DNA of 64,000 nucleotides from Petrosia ficiformis (Eukaryota > Porifera > Demospongiae > Haplosclerida > Petrosiidae): the NCBI GenBank assembly GCA_947044365.1, contig OX345636.1, positions 29,368,466-29,432,465 of the forward strand. The letters are read 5' to 3'. The notes under the pieces are model-generated. The model was not told the origin of the DNA. It worked only from the letters and a program-made list of their open reading frames with translations, and searched no databases. The translations under genes were made by a program, and so were the position numbers. Positions 41,616 through 52,089 of this stretch are shown in pieces. How positions within the stretch are numbered: the first letter of the stretch is position 1; every line of letters starts with the position of its first letter.

Positions 41616-42275
41616 TGAATACACTTATAAAAATGGCGTCCAATTTAGCACAAACCAATCCAGTGTCAATTGCCTTTTGGACAGCCCAAGAGAAAGTACT
41701 CTTTTCTGGTATCTGAAATGTCAGATGCCAGTCAGAGGTACTTTGAAAATTAGCAGCAGGCTGTGGAAAGGTTGCATTAGCCTGTAACAATGACAGAAAT
41801 AGAAATGAGACTAAGTACATAAAACAAATAGTGTAAAAGTTGTAAGGGCTTGAAGGTATCAAATTCAATATGTTCTAACCTTTGATTGAAGTGGTTGTAA
41901 TGGTGTCGTATCCCGAACTATGATACTCTCTTGTTTATCAGTATCAAATCCCTATAATGATAAAAAATTATTCCACTTCACCTCTGGTTGCACACACACA
42001 CACACACATATATATAATTATATATATAATATATCACTCTTTTTTTTAAAACAACCAACCTGTTTGCTTTTATTCAATATGTCTCTCAGCGAAGTCCTTT
42101 CTCCTAAAAGGGGAGCTAACTCTCTGAGATCACTGTCGGTGAGCTTGAGAAAGACAGCTCCACTTACACGGTTGGTCAAAATGTTAGTAACAACATCAGT
42201 GCTTATCCCTTTCTCCTCCAAAAAATCTGCTAATTCTTCCACTGTGAAGTCTGCAAAAGACTGTTTGCATGCCAT
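41616..42275 (-). CDS. SAM-domain protein, three exons visible, 3' end interrupted by MITE
   Basis: Minus strand. Exon 1 42275-42060 encodes a SAM domain: 'FTVEELADFLEEKGIS', 'FLKLTDSDLRELAPLLGER', 'SLRDIL'. It ends CAG|GTTGGT. Exon 2 41951-41880 (acceptor CATTATAG, donor AAG|GTTAGA) and exon 3 from 41781 (acceptor TTACAG) both keep phase 0. Exon 3 reads 'FQSTSDWHLTFQIPEKSTFS' and 'WAVQKAIDTGLV' before the MITE at 41615. If the MITE is removed, the frame ends seven codons later (INLATWN, stop); with it, 30-odd MITE-encoded codons are added. SAM domains mediate protein-protein binding. The ATG at 42275 is the first in frame after upstream stops. Confidence 0.65.
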
Positions 42276-44090
42276 AATTTCCTTCTCTCCGACTCTAGCT
42301 CTGGCCTCACAATTTTCGCACTTTGTTTAATCATATGATAATCACGTGATTATAGTTGATCGATGACATCGCATGTACATTACGTCCGTCACGTGACAGT
42401 AATTTTTTTGACACGTACGCGAAGCTGCACTGAGAGTTACTTGTATTCCTGAGCCTGAGACGGACGCGGAGATTCGCCGAAGAGTAACCTGTATTTCTAT
42501 AGAAGTAATATCATTTTACGTGATACATACATACTTTATATAATTATATATTCTATAATATAATTTTTATATTGCTATTTATTGTAGATGGTGTTGAAAT
42601 GTCACTTGTGTAAAGAAGAAAAGGCTCAACGTCTTACCTTTAGTACTACTGACTACCTCAAGCATATTCAACTGTTTCATGCCCACCAACCTAATTTTCT
42701 AATTACATGTGGAATAGGAGGTTGTCAGAGAACCTTTCAAAATTTCCATACTTTCAGAAAACACATTTCTGATTGGCACAGATCTGACCCAAATCCAACC
42801 AACCATGAATTAAATTGTTCACTTGAAGTCAATACTACTGATTTGTTCAATAGCAGCAGTTTCACTATTGTAGGCAATGAAACTAACCAAGCTACTGTCA
42901 GTAGTGACCATTCAGATGTACAGACTACCCTTGCTACCCTACAAACATCCTCTGCACTATTGCTAATGAGTTTAAAGGAAGAGCGTAAGCTGACACAGAC
43001 ATCACTGCAAGGTGTTGTTGAAGTTTGAATCAAATTCGCCTTAGTGCTCTCCATAGTGAAGTTTGTAAAGCTCTGAATGCAGCTGGCTTATCGTCTTCTG
43101 TTCCTGGACTTGATGAAATATTCAACTGTGATGGACCATTTGGACGACCATTTCTTGGCCTAGAAACACAGCACCAGCAACAGAGTTTTTATAAAGAACA
43201 CTTCCAGTTTATTGTGAGTACATTTTAAAATACTTTGTAAAATTTCAGACATGTGTATCTTCTCAGGAACCACTTAGTATAACTCTTGGCCAGTGACGAG
43301 TTTGGAAGGGAACGGGACCCAAGAGAAAATGTATAGAAAAGAATGAGAATGATCAGATGATTTATGTTCCGTTGTTATCAACATTGCAGTGCCTACTCCA
43401 GAACAAAGCTGTTTTTACTGAGGTGATGTCTGCACATGTGCTCTGTCAATATATTCGCACATGTGCTCTGTCAATATATTCACACATCTTCACTATAGGT
43501 AAAATCTGGTCACAAATCTGAATCTGAATTCCTCTTGGACTTTTGTGATGGAAAATTCTTTTCTTCACATCCAGTCTTCTCAGTTTTCCCTGATGCCCTG
43601 CAGATATTTTTCTACTTTGATGAACTAGAGGTGTGTAATCCTCTCGGCTCAAAATCTAAGATCCACAAGCTAGGTACATCTATTACTGTATTTGTATATA
43701 TGTATACTCAAGGGCGAAAACAGAATAGGGTAGGCTTTTAGATAATTAAATAATTATGAGGGGTGTGCTCACACATAGGTGCAGTTCTAATTACAACCCG
43801 TGGCATGTTGGATGTTATCTCAGTTGTATTCACCAGTATACTGTACACAAGCATAATGATAGGTTTTGTGTGAATATGTATGTGTACTGTCCTTATATGC
43901 TATTCATTTTAAAGGCATGTTCTACTTCTCACTTGGGAATTTACCACCAAAGTTTAGATCAAAGTTGTCATCTATTTATCTAGTTGGTATTGTGAAGACA
44001 CCACTTCTGTCTATCTATGGAATGGACACTGTCCAACAGCCTTTCATTGAGGAGCTTAAGCAATTGGTATGAATCAATCAATAATATTAA

Positions 44091-46114
44091 AGGGTAACTG
44101 CAACAGAAAAAAATTTTTTTTTATTTTTGCAGAAAATGATAGTATTTATTACCAAAACAATGTGTATCAAAAATTAAATGATGTATCAAATCCCAACAGG
44201 GAATAATAAGCTGCACAAAAACTGCACTTTGTAAGGTTGCAGTAGTTTAATTTTCTTATCCCACCCACGCTTCCTGTTTAATGCAAGCGCTTCCTCATAA
44301 AGAGGAAATGGGGTGCGGTTTTACGTGACATCACAGAAGGGAGAAGAATGATGAATTCGTGTGTGGCTGCAGGCTGTATTAACAAACATACTGATGGTGT
44401 GAGCTTATTTAAGTTTCCTCAGCATCCACATTTAAGAAAACAATGGGCAGATGCTGTGAAAAGAACAAGGGATAAGTGGAGTGGTCCAAGCCATTATTCA
44501 GTTTTGTGCAGCACACACTTTACTGCAGACTGCTTTGAAAAGTCTTTAGAAAGTTTGGAATAAAACAAAGACCAACACTGAAGAACGATGCTGTACCTAC
44601 TATTTTTAAAAGAACAAGAGAACCTCCTTGTAGCTCAGAAGAATGCAGTTCTAACTTGCTGAGAAGTATTGAAACTGAACCAAGAAAAAAAGGACAGAAA
44701 AGAAATAGACAGAAAAGAAATAGACAGAAAGTGAGATGAGGCTATAATTTTGACTTATATTAGTATTACATATATTTATTAATGTATTACTATTTTATTA
44801 GATAATACAAGAAATGATGATCAAAAATTCTAATGATGAAAGTGAGAAGTTAGGGAGTTATGGACAAGAGAACAGTGAAGATGAGACCAACATTTTTGCT
44901 TCACATGTGAAGGTACATACAAACAGATTTGTGTAATTATTAAAAAATAGTTCACTGTTAGAGATATCAGCATGCTATATAAAAATAACTTCACAATTTA
45001 CAATTCTATGGTGTTAAATAATTTTTTTTGCATCTCCTTTTTGTGTTAATTTTCTGAAATGCTTAATTATTTAGTCAGTTACTTTTTATATAATTATGAT
45101 CTATTTACATAAGTTAAACAATATTCCAAACAGTGATGCTACTTGGTTTTATCATTCTTTTGTAGTGCCATGAAGTACACAGGTAGACCATAAAAGTGTT
45201 GCAACAGGAACTTCACATTCATTGATGAAGGATGTAAAGTTAAAAGATGTGGCAACTGAGACTCTATCAGTTATTAAAGTTAGCACTGCTGTAAGCACAG
45301 AAAATGTTCAGAAAAGCAACGTTTGCTTACAAGTTCACCCTGTAGTAGTAAAATGTACAGCTAATTAATTAATGTATGACAAAATTAATTGTAAGATTAC
45401 TAAATACTTAACACGTTTACAGGTATACAGATAGTGCCATCAGTTTGTGAGATGGGGATACAGTCCAGTTTAATAACAAGGTCAGAAGAGAATATCGCAG
45501 ATGAAGAATTGAGTCAAAGCAGTCATAGCACAACCAAAGCTCCTACCAGTTTTTTTTTTTTTTTCATTCATGCATACTATTATTATAAAAAAATATTAGG
45601 GTAATGCATATGAAATCCAATATATACTCTCTGTTGAGGGAAATGAGTTTATGATTATATTAACTCCACACGACAGAACAACCACCCTGATATCTCGTCC
45701 CAACCAGCCCCGTATTAGCACCTAAACAAAAGGTATTTTTTTGCAATAACACTATAAATAAATATACTTATTAATTGAACAGGTAGATGTGAAGAACCAT
45801 GTTCTTGATGTATGTTGCTTGCAATAATACTCGAACGATGAGGCAACTTCACGAGATTGACTCCCTTCTGTGATGTCACGTAAAAACCGCGCCCCGTTTC
45901 CTTTTTATGAGGAAGCGCTTGCATTAAACAGGAAGCGTGGGTGGGATAAGAAAATTAAACTACTGCAACCTTACAAAGTGCAGTTTTTGTGCAGCTTATT
46001 ATTCCCTGTTGGGATTTGATACATCGTTTAATTTTTGATACACATTGTTTTGGTAATAAATACTATCATTTTCTGCAAAAATAAACCAAAAAATTTTTCT
46101 GTTGCAGTTACCCT
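44091..46114. mobile_element. Kolobok-type element (TTAA target, THAP domain, long TIRs) in an intron
   Basis: TTAA at 44087-44090 and 46115-46118. Ends AGGGTAACTGCAACAG and CTGTTGCAGTTACCCT. Inverted repeats extend about 250 bp (44091-44345 against 45870-46114) with good identity, including CTTCCTGTTTAATGCAAGCG and its inverse. TTAA duplication, ends beginning with RGG and a THAP-domain gene are together the hallmarks of the Kolobok superfamily. At 2 kb it lacks the catalytic part of the transposase, so it is non-autonomous. It lies inside the intron 44067-46164 of the CACTA-like gene and so is younger than that gene. Confidence 0.85.
44348..44740 (+). pseudogene. THAP-domain N-terminus of Kolobok transposase
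   Basis: 'MNSCVAAGCINKHTDGVSLF' opens a THAP finger (C-x4-C ... C-x2-H: 'VLCSTHFTADCFE'), with the expected 'FKFPQHPHLRKQWADAV' and W. The ORF stops at 44563, but the sequence continues in another frame with 'RPTLKNDAVPTIFKR', the AVPTIF box that closes a THAP domain, so one frameshift lies near 44555. A basic tail follows to about 44740. THAP domains bind DNA; here presumably the element's own ends. No downstream catalytic core was found. Confidence 0.8.
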
Positions 46115-46639
46115 TTAACATTATTCATTGTAACAAATCATTGGCAACTTAATACTGATTATAGGAGAAAGGGTTTAATTTTAATGTTGATGGAATGTCA
46201 CAAGTCTTTCATGGAGCTTTAGCCATTATCTCAGCAGACAATCTGGGTAATCTTGCACTTGGTGGGTTCAAGGAAAGCTGTACTGCTAACTGATGTTGCA
46301 GACAGTGCCTAGCTTCCAGAGAGGCCGCTAAAACTCAGGTTTGTGATTTGTTGAATAAAAATTAATACAGAATAACAATATAACTACCGTTTATAGTTCT
46401 TGGAGTCTGATTTTACTCTAAGAGACAAGGTGTCTCATCAGCAGCAGTGCTCTGAAATTGAAGGGGAGTTTGGCAATGAGGCCTCCAAGTTATATGGAAT
46501 CAACCGCAACTCCATCTTGAATGAGTTGTTGTATTTTCATGTTTGTAGTGGGGCACTCCTCCCAGATGTAATGCATGATGTACTAGAAGGTGGCCTTTGA
46601 CTCTTTAATTATAATCATGTATTGTGTATTGTACAAGAA

Positions 46640-49470
46640 CTACCCAAGATTCTTGACAAGAATTGCTAAAGATTCTTGACAAGTATTATGCAAAATTCTT
46701 GACTAAAATCACCCAAGATTCTTGACATGATTCTTGTCAAGATTCTTGTCATAATCTTGCTTGCATGATTTACACAAGATTCTTGACAAGAATTACCAAA
46801 GATTCTTGACAAAAATTATCCAAGATTCTTGCCAAGGTTTAGCCAAGATTCTTGACAAGAATTACCCAAGTTTTTTGACCAGAATTACCAAAGATTCTGA
46901 CAAAATTCCTGTCAAGAATCTTGTCAAATGTCTTGACAAGATTCTTGACCAGAATCTTGTCAGTATCTTGAATGCAAATATTATCCAAGATTCTGACATG
47001 ATTCTTGTCAAGAATCTTGTCAAAAATCTAGTCAGTATCTTCCTTGCAAGAATTGTTGAAGATTTTGACATGATAATTGTCCAGAATGTTGTCAAGAACC
47101 ATGTCATAAATTAGCTTGCAAGGTTTACCCAAGATTCTTGACAAGAATTACCCAAGATTCTTGACAAGGTTTACCCAAGATTCTTGACAAGAATTACCCA
47201 AGATTCTTGACCAGAATTACCAAAAATTCTGACAAGATTCGTGTCAAGAATCTTGTCAAGAGTCTTGTCATAATCTTGGTTGTACGAATTACCCAAGATT
47301 CTGACAAGATTCTTGTCAAAAATTTTGTCAAGAATCTTGTCAGTATCTTCCTTGCAAGAATTGTTGAAGATTCTGACATGATACTTGTCAAGAATCTTGT
47401 CATGATACTTGTCAAGAATCTTGTCAAGAATCTTGTCATAATCTTCCTTGCAAGATTTACACAAGATTTTTGACAAGAACTACCCAAGATTCTGACAAGA
47501 TTCTTGTCAAAAATTTTGTCAAGAATCTTACCAGTATCTTCCTTGCAAGAATTGTTTAAGATTCTGATATGATACTTGTCAAGAATGTTGTCAAGAATTT
47601 TGTCATAATTTAGCTTGCAAAGTTTACCCAATATTTTTGACAAGAATTACCCAAGATTCTTGACCAGAATTACCAAAAATTCTGACAAGATTCCTCTCGA
47701 GAGTCTTGACAAGATTCTTGACCAGAATCTTGACAAGATTCTTGACAAGAATCTAGTCAGTATCTTGCTTGCAAATATTTTCCAAGATTCTGACTAATTC
47801 TATTCAAGATCTTGTCAAGAGTCTTGTCATAACCTTGCTTGTACAAATTACCCAAAATTCTGACATTACCCTAGATTCTATACCACAATTACCAAAGTTT
47901 CTGACAAGATTCCTGTCAAGAATCTTGTCAAGAGTCTTGACAAGATTCTTGACAAGAATCTTGACAAGATTCTTGACAGGAATCTTGACAAGATTCTTGA
48001 CAAGCATCATGTGAGTATCTTGCATGCAAATATTATCAGAAAGTCTGACATGATTCTTCACAAGAATTACCCAAAATTCTTGACAAGGTTTACCCAAGAT
48101 TCTTGACAAGAATTACCCAAGATTCATGACCAGAATTACCAAAGATTCTGACAAAATTCCCGTCAAGAATCTTGTCGAGAATCTTGACAAGATTCTTGAC
48201 AATATTCTTGACAAGAATCTTGTCAGTATCTTGAATGCAAATATTATCCAAGATTCTGACATAATTCTTGTCAAGAATCTAGTCAAGAATCTAATCAGTA
48301 TCTTCCTTGCAAGAATTGTTGAAGATTCTGACATGATAATTCTCCAGAATGTTGTCAAGAATCATGTGATAAATTAGCTTGCAAGGTTTACCCAAGATTC
48401 TTGACAAGAATTACCCAAGATTCTTGACCAGAAATACAAAAAATTCTAACAAAATTCGTGTCAAGAATCTTGTCAAGAGTCTTGTCATAATCTTGGTTGT
48501 ACGAATTACCCAAGATTCTGACAAGATTCTTGTCAAAAATCTTGTCAAGAATCTTGTCAGTATCTTCCTTGTAAAAATTGTTGAAGATTCTGACATGATA
48601 CTTGTCAAGAATGTTGTCAGGAATCTTGTCCTAATTTAGCTTGCAAGGTATACCCAAGATTCTTGACAAGTATTACCCAAGATTATTGACAAGCATTATC
48701 CAAGATTCTTGACAAAAATTCCCCAAGATTCTTTACAAAGTTTACCTAACATTCTTGACAAGAATTACCCAAGATACTTGAACAGAATTACCAAAGATTC
48801 TGACAAGATTCCTGTCAAGAACCTTGTCAAGAGTCTTGTCAGTATCTTCCTTGCAAGAATTGTGTAAAATTCTGACATGATACTTGTCAAGAATGTTGTC
48901 AAGAATGTTGTCATAATTTAGCTTGCAAAGTTTACCCAAGATTCTTCACAAGAATTACCCAAGATTCTTGACAACAATTACGCAACATTGTTGACAATGT
49001 TCACCCAAGATTTTTGACAAGAATTACCCAAGATTCTTGACCAGAATTACCAAAGATTCTGACAAAATTTCCGTCAAGAATCTTGACAAGATTTTTGACA
49101 AGAATTACCCAAGATTCTTGACAAGAATCACCCAAGATTCTTGATAAGGTTTACTCAAAATTCTTGACAAGAATTACTCAAGTTTCTTGACCAGAATTAC
49201 CGAAGATTCTGACAAGATTCCTGTCAAGAATCTTGTCATAATTTAGCTTGCAAGGTTTATTCAAGATTCTTGACAAGAATTACCGAAGATTCTTGACAAG
49301 GTTTACCCAAGATTCTTGACAAGAATTACCCAAGATTCTGACAAGATTTTTGTCAAGAATCTTGTCAAGAGTCTTGACAAGATTCTTGACAAGAATCTTG
49401 ATAAGAATTTTGTCAGTATCTTACTTCCAAAAATTATCCAAGATTCTTGTCAAGATCTTTTAAGGAAGAT
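46640..49470. repeat. 2.8 kb minisatellite of palindromic TTCTTGACAAGAA units
   Basis: More than a hundred copies of a core TTCTTGACAAGAA or its complement TTCTTGTCAAGAA, joined by ATTACCCAAGA-type linkers (unit about 23 bp) or by CTTGCTTGCAAG-type spacers. Higher-order blocks of several hundred bp recur (for instance 46800-47110, 48050-48380). Both strands give long open frames of 'DKILDKNLVRIL' type, an effect of a 15- or 23-base period without stops, not genes. The core is a 13-base palindrome with a single central base. Confidence 0.95.
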
Positions 49471-49610
49471 GCGTAAATGATGATAAACTTCTATTTGCTT
49501 TGTTTGTGATGAAATATGACTTTGTATTCCTCTCCTCCAACTCTTGTCTATGTGCCATGCACATATTAACTTTCTTGTGTTCTTGACAGTAAATACAGCC
49601 CTCCATGCAT

Positions 49611-50260
49611 TTAAAAGTTCTCAGCATCGTCACTCATGAAAAACTGTGTATGAATGTCACCACATTTCTCCTTCATTTTAACAAGAACTTGTTGGATTGT
49701 AGCTGCATCTTCTCTGTTGGATAGTATCCATGCTATAGGGATTCTTTCACTAAGATCATCAAGGACTAGGATTGTTAGAAAGAAATCATACGCCTTGGTG
49801 CTATGAGTGCTATACATACAGATTGCTGTTGGGCCAAACCGTACCAGCATGTCCCTCTGAAATGAAGTTTTGATTCCAATAAGGAAGTCATTCTTTGACA
49901 TATCATCAATATCACTGGGTTGTTCATGGCTTTGTTGTTTAAATACAAGAATAGGATCATTGCCATCATTAGCTTGATCCCTCATACTTTCAACCCATAA
50001 TGAAACACTTCTATGATCATTTTTGTAATTGATTGATTATGAGTTTCTACCAAATGTTCAATTAGGTCTTTCATATTAATAAATTTATACAATATAATAA
50101 TTATAAAGACTATTAAAATAATTACCTTTCATCACATTTAGCTTCAGTACAAAGAATAGTTCCAGTCTGAGAGTTCTCTTTGTCATGATGTTTATCCTTC
50201 AGATGACGACACAAGCTGCTACTATGCTTGTATTTGTTTCCACAAAAGAACATTGACACA
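49611..50260 (-). pseudogene. MULE-type transposase fragment with N-terminal C2H2 finger
   Basis: Minus strand. 'SSSLCRHLKDKHH' near 50215-50180 is the end of a C2H2 finger; then 'RDMLVRFGPTAICMYSTHST' and 'YDFFLTILVLDDLSERIPIA', 'ISNRED'-like 'WILSNREDAATI', and 'FFMSDDAENF'. This is the MULE (Mutator-like) core. The first catalytic residue, usually MDSTH, reads MYSTH here (Asp to Tyr), while the second Asp (SDDA) is kept. The C-terminal Glu region is absent; the ORF ends at 49611, next to the minisatellite. An intron or gap lies between the two parts. Confidence 0.75.
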
Positions 50261-50407
50261 CTGATTGACCTGATGCTGCCATGCCATTGTTAACCACACC
50301 TACGTCATACCTCTCCGCGTTTTGTTCTATACGGAGAAGCTAACGACATTTTATTAACCACACCCTTTATTTTTAGAAAGCAGAAACACAGTAACACACC
50401 CATACAG

Positions 50408-51295
50408 TTAAAGTGGTAGTTAGCTTGATTGAACATCTAAAAGACAAGGGGTACGATCTCTACACAGATCGTTTCTACACCAGTCCCATTCTTGCTGATA
50501 GTCTTCAACAGATGAACATTACTTTATAACAGGAACAATTATGAGTAATAAACGAGGATTACCTCTACAACTGAAAACGAAAAATAAAATGAGCAAAGAT
50601 CTATAGAGACCTATAGATGTGAAGACATGATGGCTTTATCCTGGATGGACAAAAGAAAGTTACTGATGCTATCTACCAAGTATAGTGCAAATATGATTGA
50701 CGTAACATCAAGGTAATAATCATACTAATTAATTATGTTTTACAACTAGTCATATTTCTTATATTAATTACTTTAGGAGAACAGGAGAACCACCAAAAAG
50801 GAAACCAAATGTAGTGCACAATTACAACAAATTTATGCTTGGTGTGGACAAGTTAGACCAACTGATGTCATATTACAGCTTTCTACATAAGTCTGTGAAG
50901 TGGTGGAGGAAAGTGTTCTTCTGGCTAACAGAAATGACAGTGGTGAATGCATATATAATTTACCAACAAACACTTACCGAAACAAAACAGAAGTGTACAC
51001 ATATAGCATTTCGTAGAGAACTCATTCAAAGCCATTATTAATCGCCAAACATCATACTACCGAATCATCTCCAAATCTTATATCTACCCGCCAGAATCAA
51101 AAAACTGTTCACTACCTGGAAAAAAGAAAGAAACAAAGGGACTGTGCTGTGTGCAGTGAACAAAAGGAAAATGGAAAACGCTGCCTTACACCATTCATCT
51201 GCACAACATGCCACAACACTCCCGCCCTGTGTCCTGGGGAATGCAACAAAATTTACCATTCTCGAAGATGAGCTCAAATTATTCAATGATATAGC
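50408..51295 (+). pseudogene. piggyBac transposase fragment 3 (C-terminal half, PGBD4-like)
   Basis: Pieces: 'VSLIEHLKDKGYDLYTDRFY' (50420-50480; second catalytic Asp in YTDRFYTSP), 'TGTIMSNKRGLPLQLK' (50535-50580), 'FMLGVDKLDQLMSYYSFLHK' (50835-50890; third Asp in GVDKLDQ), 'WWRKVFFWLTEMTVVNAYI' and a terminal Cys-rich finger 'CAVC...C...CTTC...C' (51145-51260). Frameshifts and stops separate them (50526, 50610, 51041). A possible intron lies at 50712-50776 (GTAATAATC ... TTTAG). The first third of the protein is missing here. Confidence 0.75.
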
Positions 51296-51299
51296 ACAA

Positions 51300-51890
51300 C
51301 ATACATACATACATACATACATAAATAGATAAACAAATTTATACACAATTATATAATTATAGATATTCATTTATTTGTATATATATATATGTACCTAATT
51401 ACCACACATTATGTCTATCTAAAAGAGATAATAGGCCCTACAATCATTGTAATAATAACTTGCCTTAAAATCCATTCTGTGATTACATTCACGCCTGCTT
51501 TTAATTAACGATCAATTTTTGTGGGCTTCGGTTTCTAAGGTTAATTTAATTTAAAAAAAATAAAACCAAACACGTACGTGTACCGTATCCATATCCAGAT
51601 TCGGATCCGGATCCGGATTAGGCCCAGTCCAGAACATTATGCGGGAATTTCTTTAATTAAGAATAATAGGGAATTTTGCAAAAAGAATAATACGAATTAA
51701 AATTGGCTAGGGGACGTTCACCTACTTCCGGACACTTAGGATTTAAGTGGTTAATTTTATGAAGCTGTGCAGTCTAACAGCATAAGACTAGTCTATATAT
51801 TAGTAGTGATCATCCTTCATTGCAGTTATAAAAGTGCTTCGTGAAAGCTCCCAGTTTTGCACAGCTGTACCTACTAATGTACAATCCGCC
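51300..51890. other. No gene; microsatellite and short repeats
   Basis: An (ACAT)n run at 51299-51322 and the phrase TCGGATCCGGATCCGGATTA at 51600. No coding similarity seen. Confidence 0.5.
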
Positions 51891-52089
51891 CCTACTACCA
51901 ATTTTAGGACAAAATATCTAAATTTAGGACAATGAGGTAAATTTTTTTTGTAAAATCAGCATTTGATTGTGTAATTAACCCAAAATAACAATTCAAAAGA
52001 ATATAAACAAAGAGAAACTCATTATTGACAATTAAAAACATTTCCAATCCATTTCATCAAAATTACTTTCTGAGTTGAGATTAGCACAG

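Larger units (their letters stand above)
42588..46600 (+). pseudogene. Multi-exon C2H2 zinc-finger / CACTA-like transposase gene, decayed
   Basis: Plus-strand exon pieces in order: a C2H2 region (42588-42790, 'CHLCKEEK', 'FRKHISDWH'), a helical linker ending 'LKEERKLTQTSLQGVVE' (43018), 'GLETQHQQQSFYKEHFQF' (43150-43213), 'EPLSITLGQ' (43266), 'LDFCDGKFFSSHPVF' to 'EVCNPLGSKSKIHKL' (43535-43671), 'GMFYFSLGNLPPKFRSKLSS' (43913-43970), 'FNFNVDGMSQVFHGALAIIS' with 'ADNLGNLALGGFKES' (46170-46280), and 'LLPDVMHDVLEG' (46555). The D-N-L..L.GFK...C..C and 'DxMHD.LEG' landmarks resemble CACTA/EnSpm (Transposase_21) proteins; this link is inference. Two introns rejoin in phase. A frameshift near 43025, TGA near 43294 and TGA near 46292 show decay. 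It ends where the minisatellite begins. Confidence 0.6.

Noticed and set aside
46862..48939. Many long ORFs on both strands with DKILDKNLV-like repeats
   Set aside because: They are a by-product of the TTCTTGACAAGAA minisatellite, which has no stops in several frames on either strand. No independent gene signals.
46640..49470. CRISPR-like array
   Set aside because: The repeats are palindromic and regular, but there are no unique spacers of constant length, and the DNA is clearly eukaryotic.
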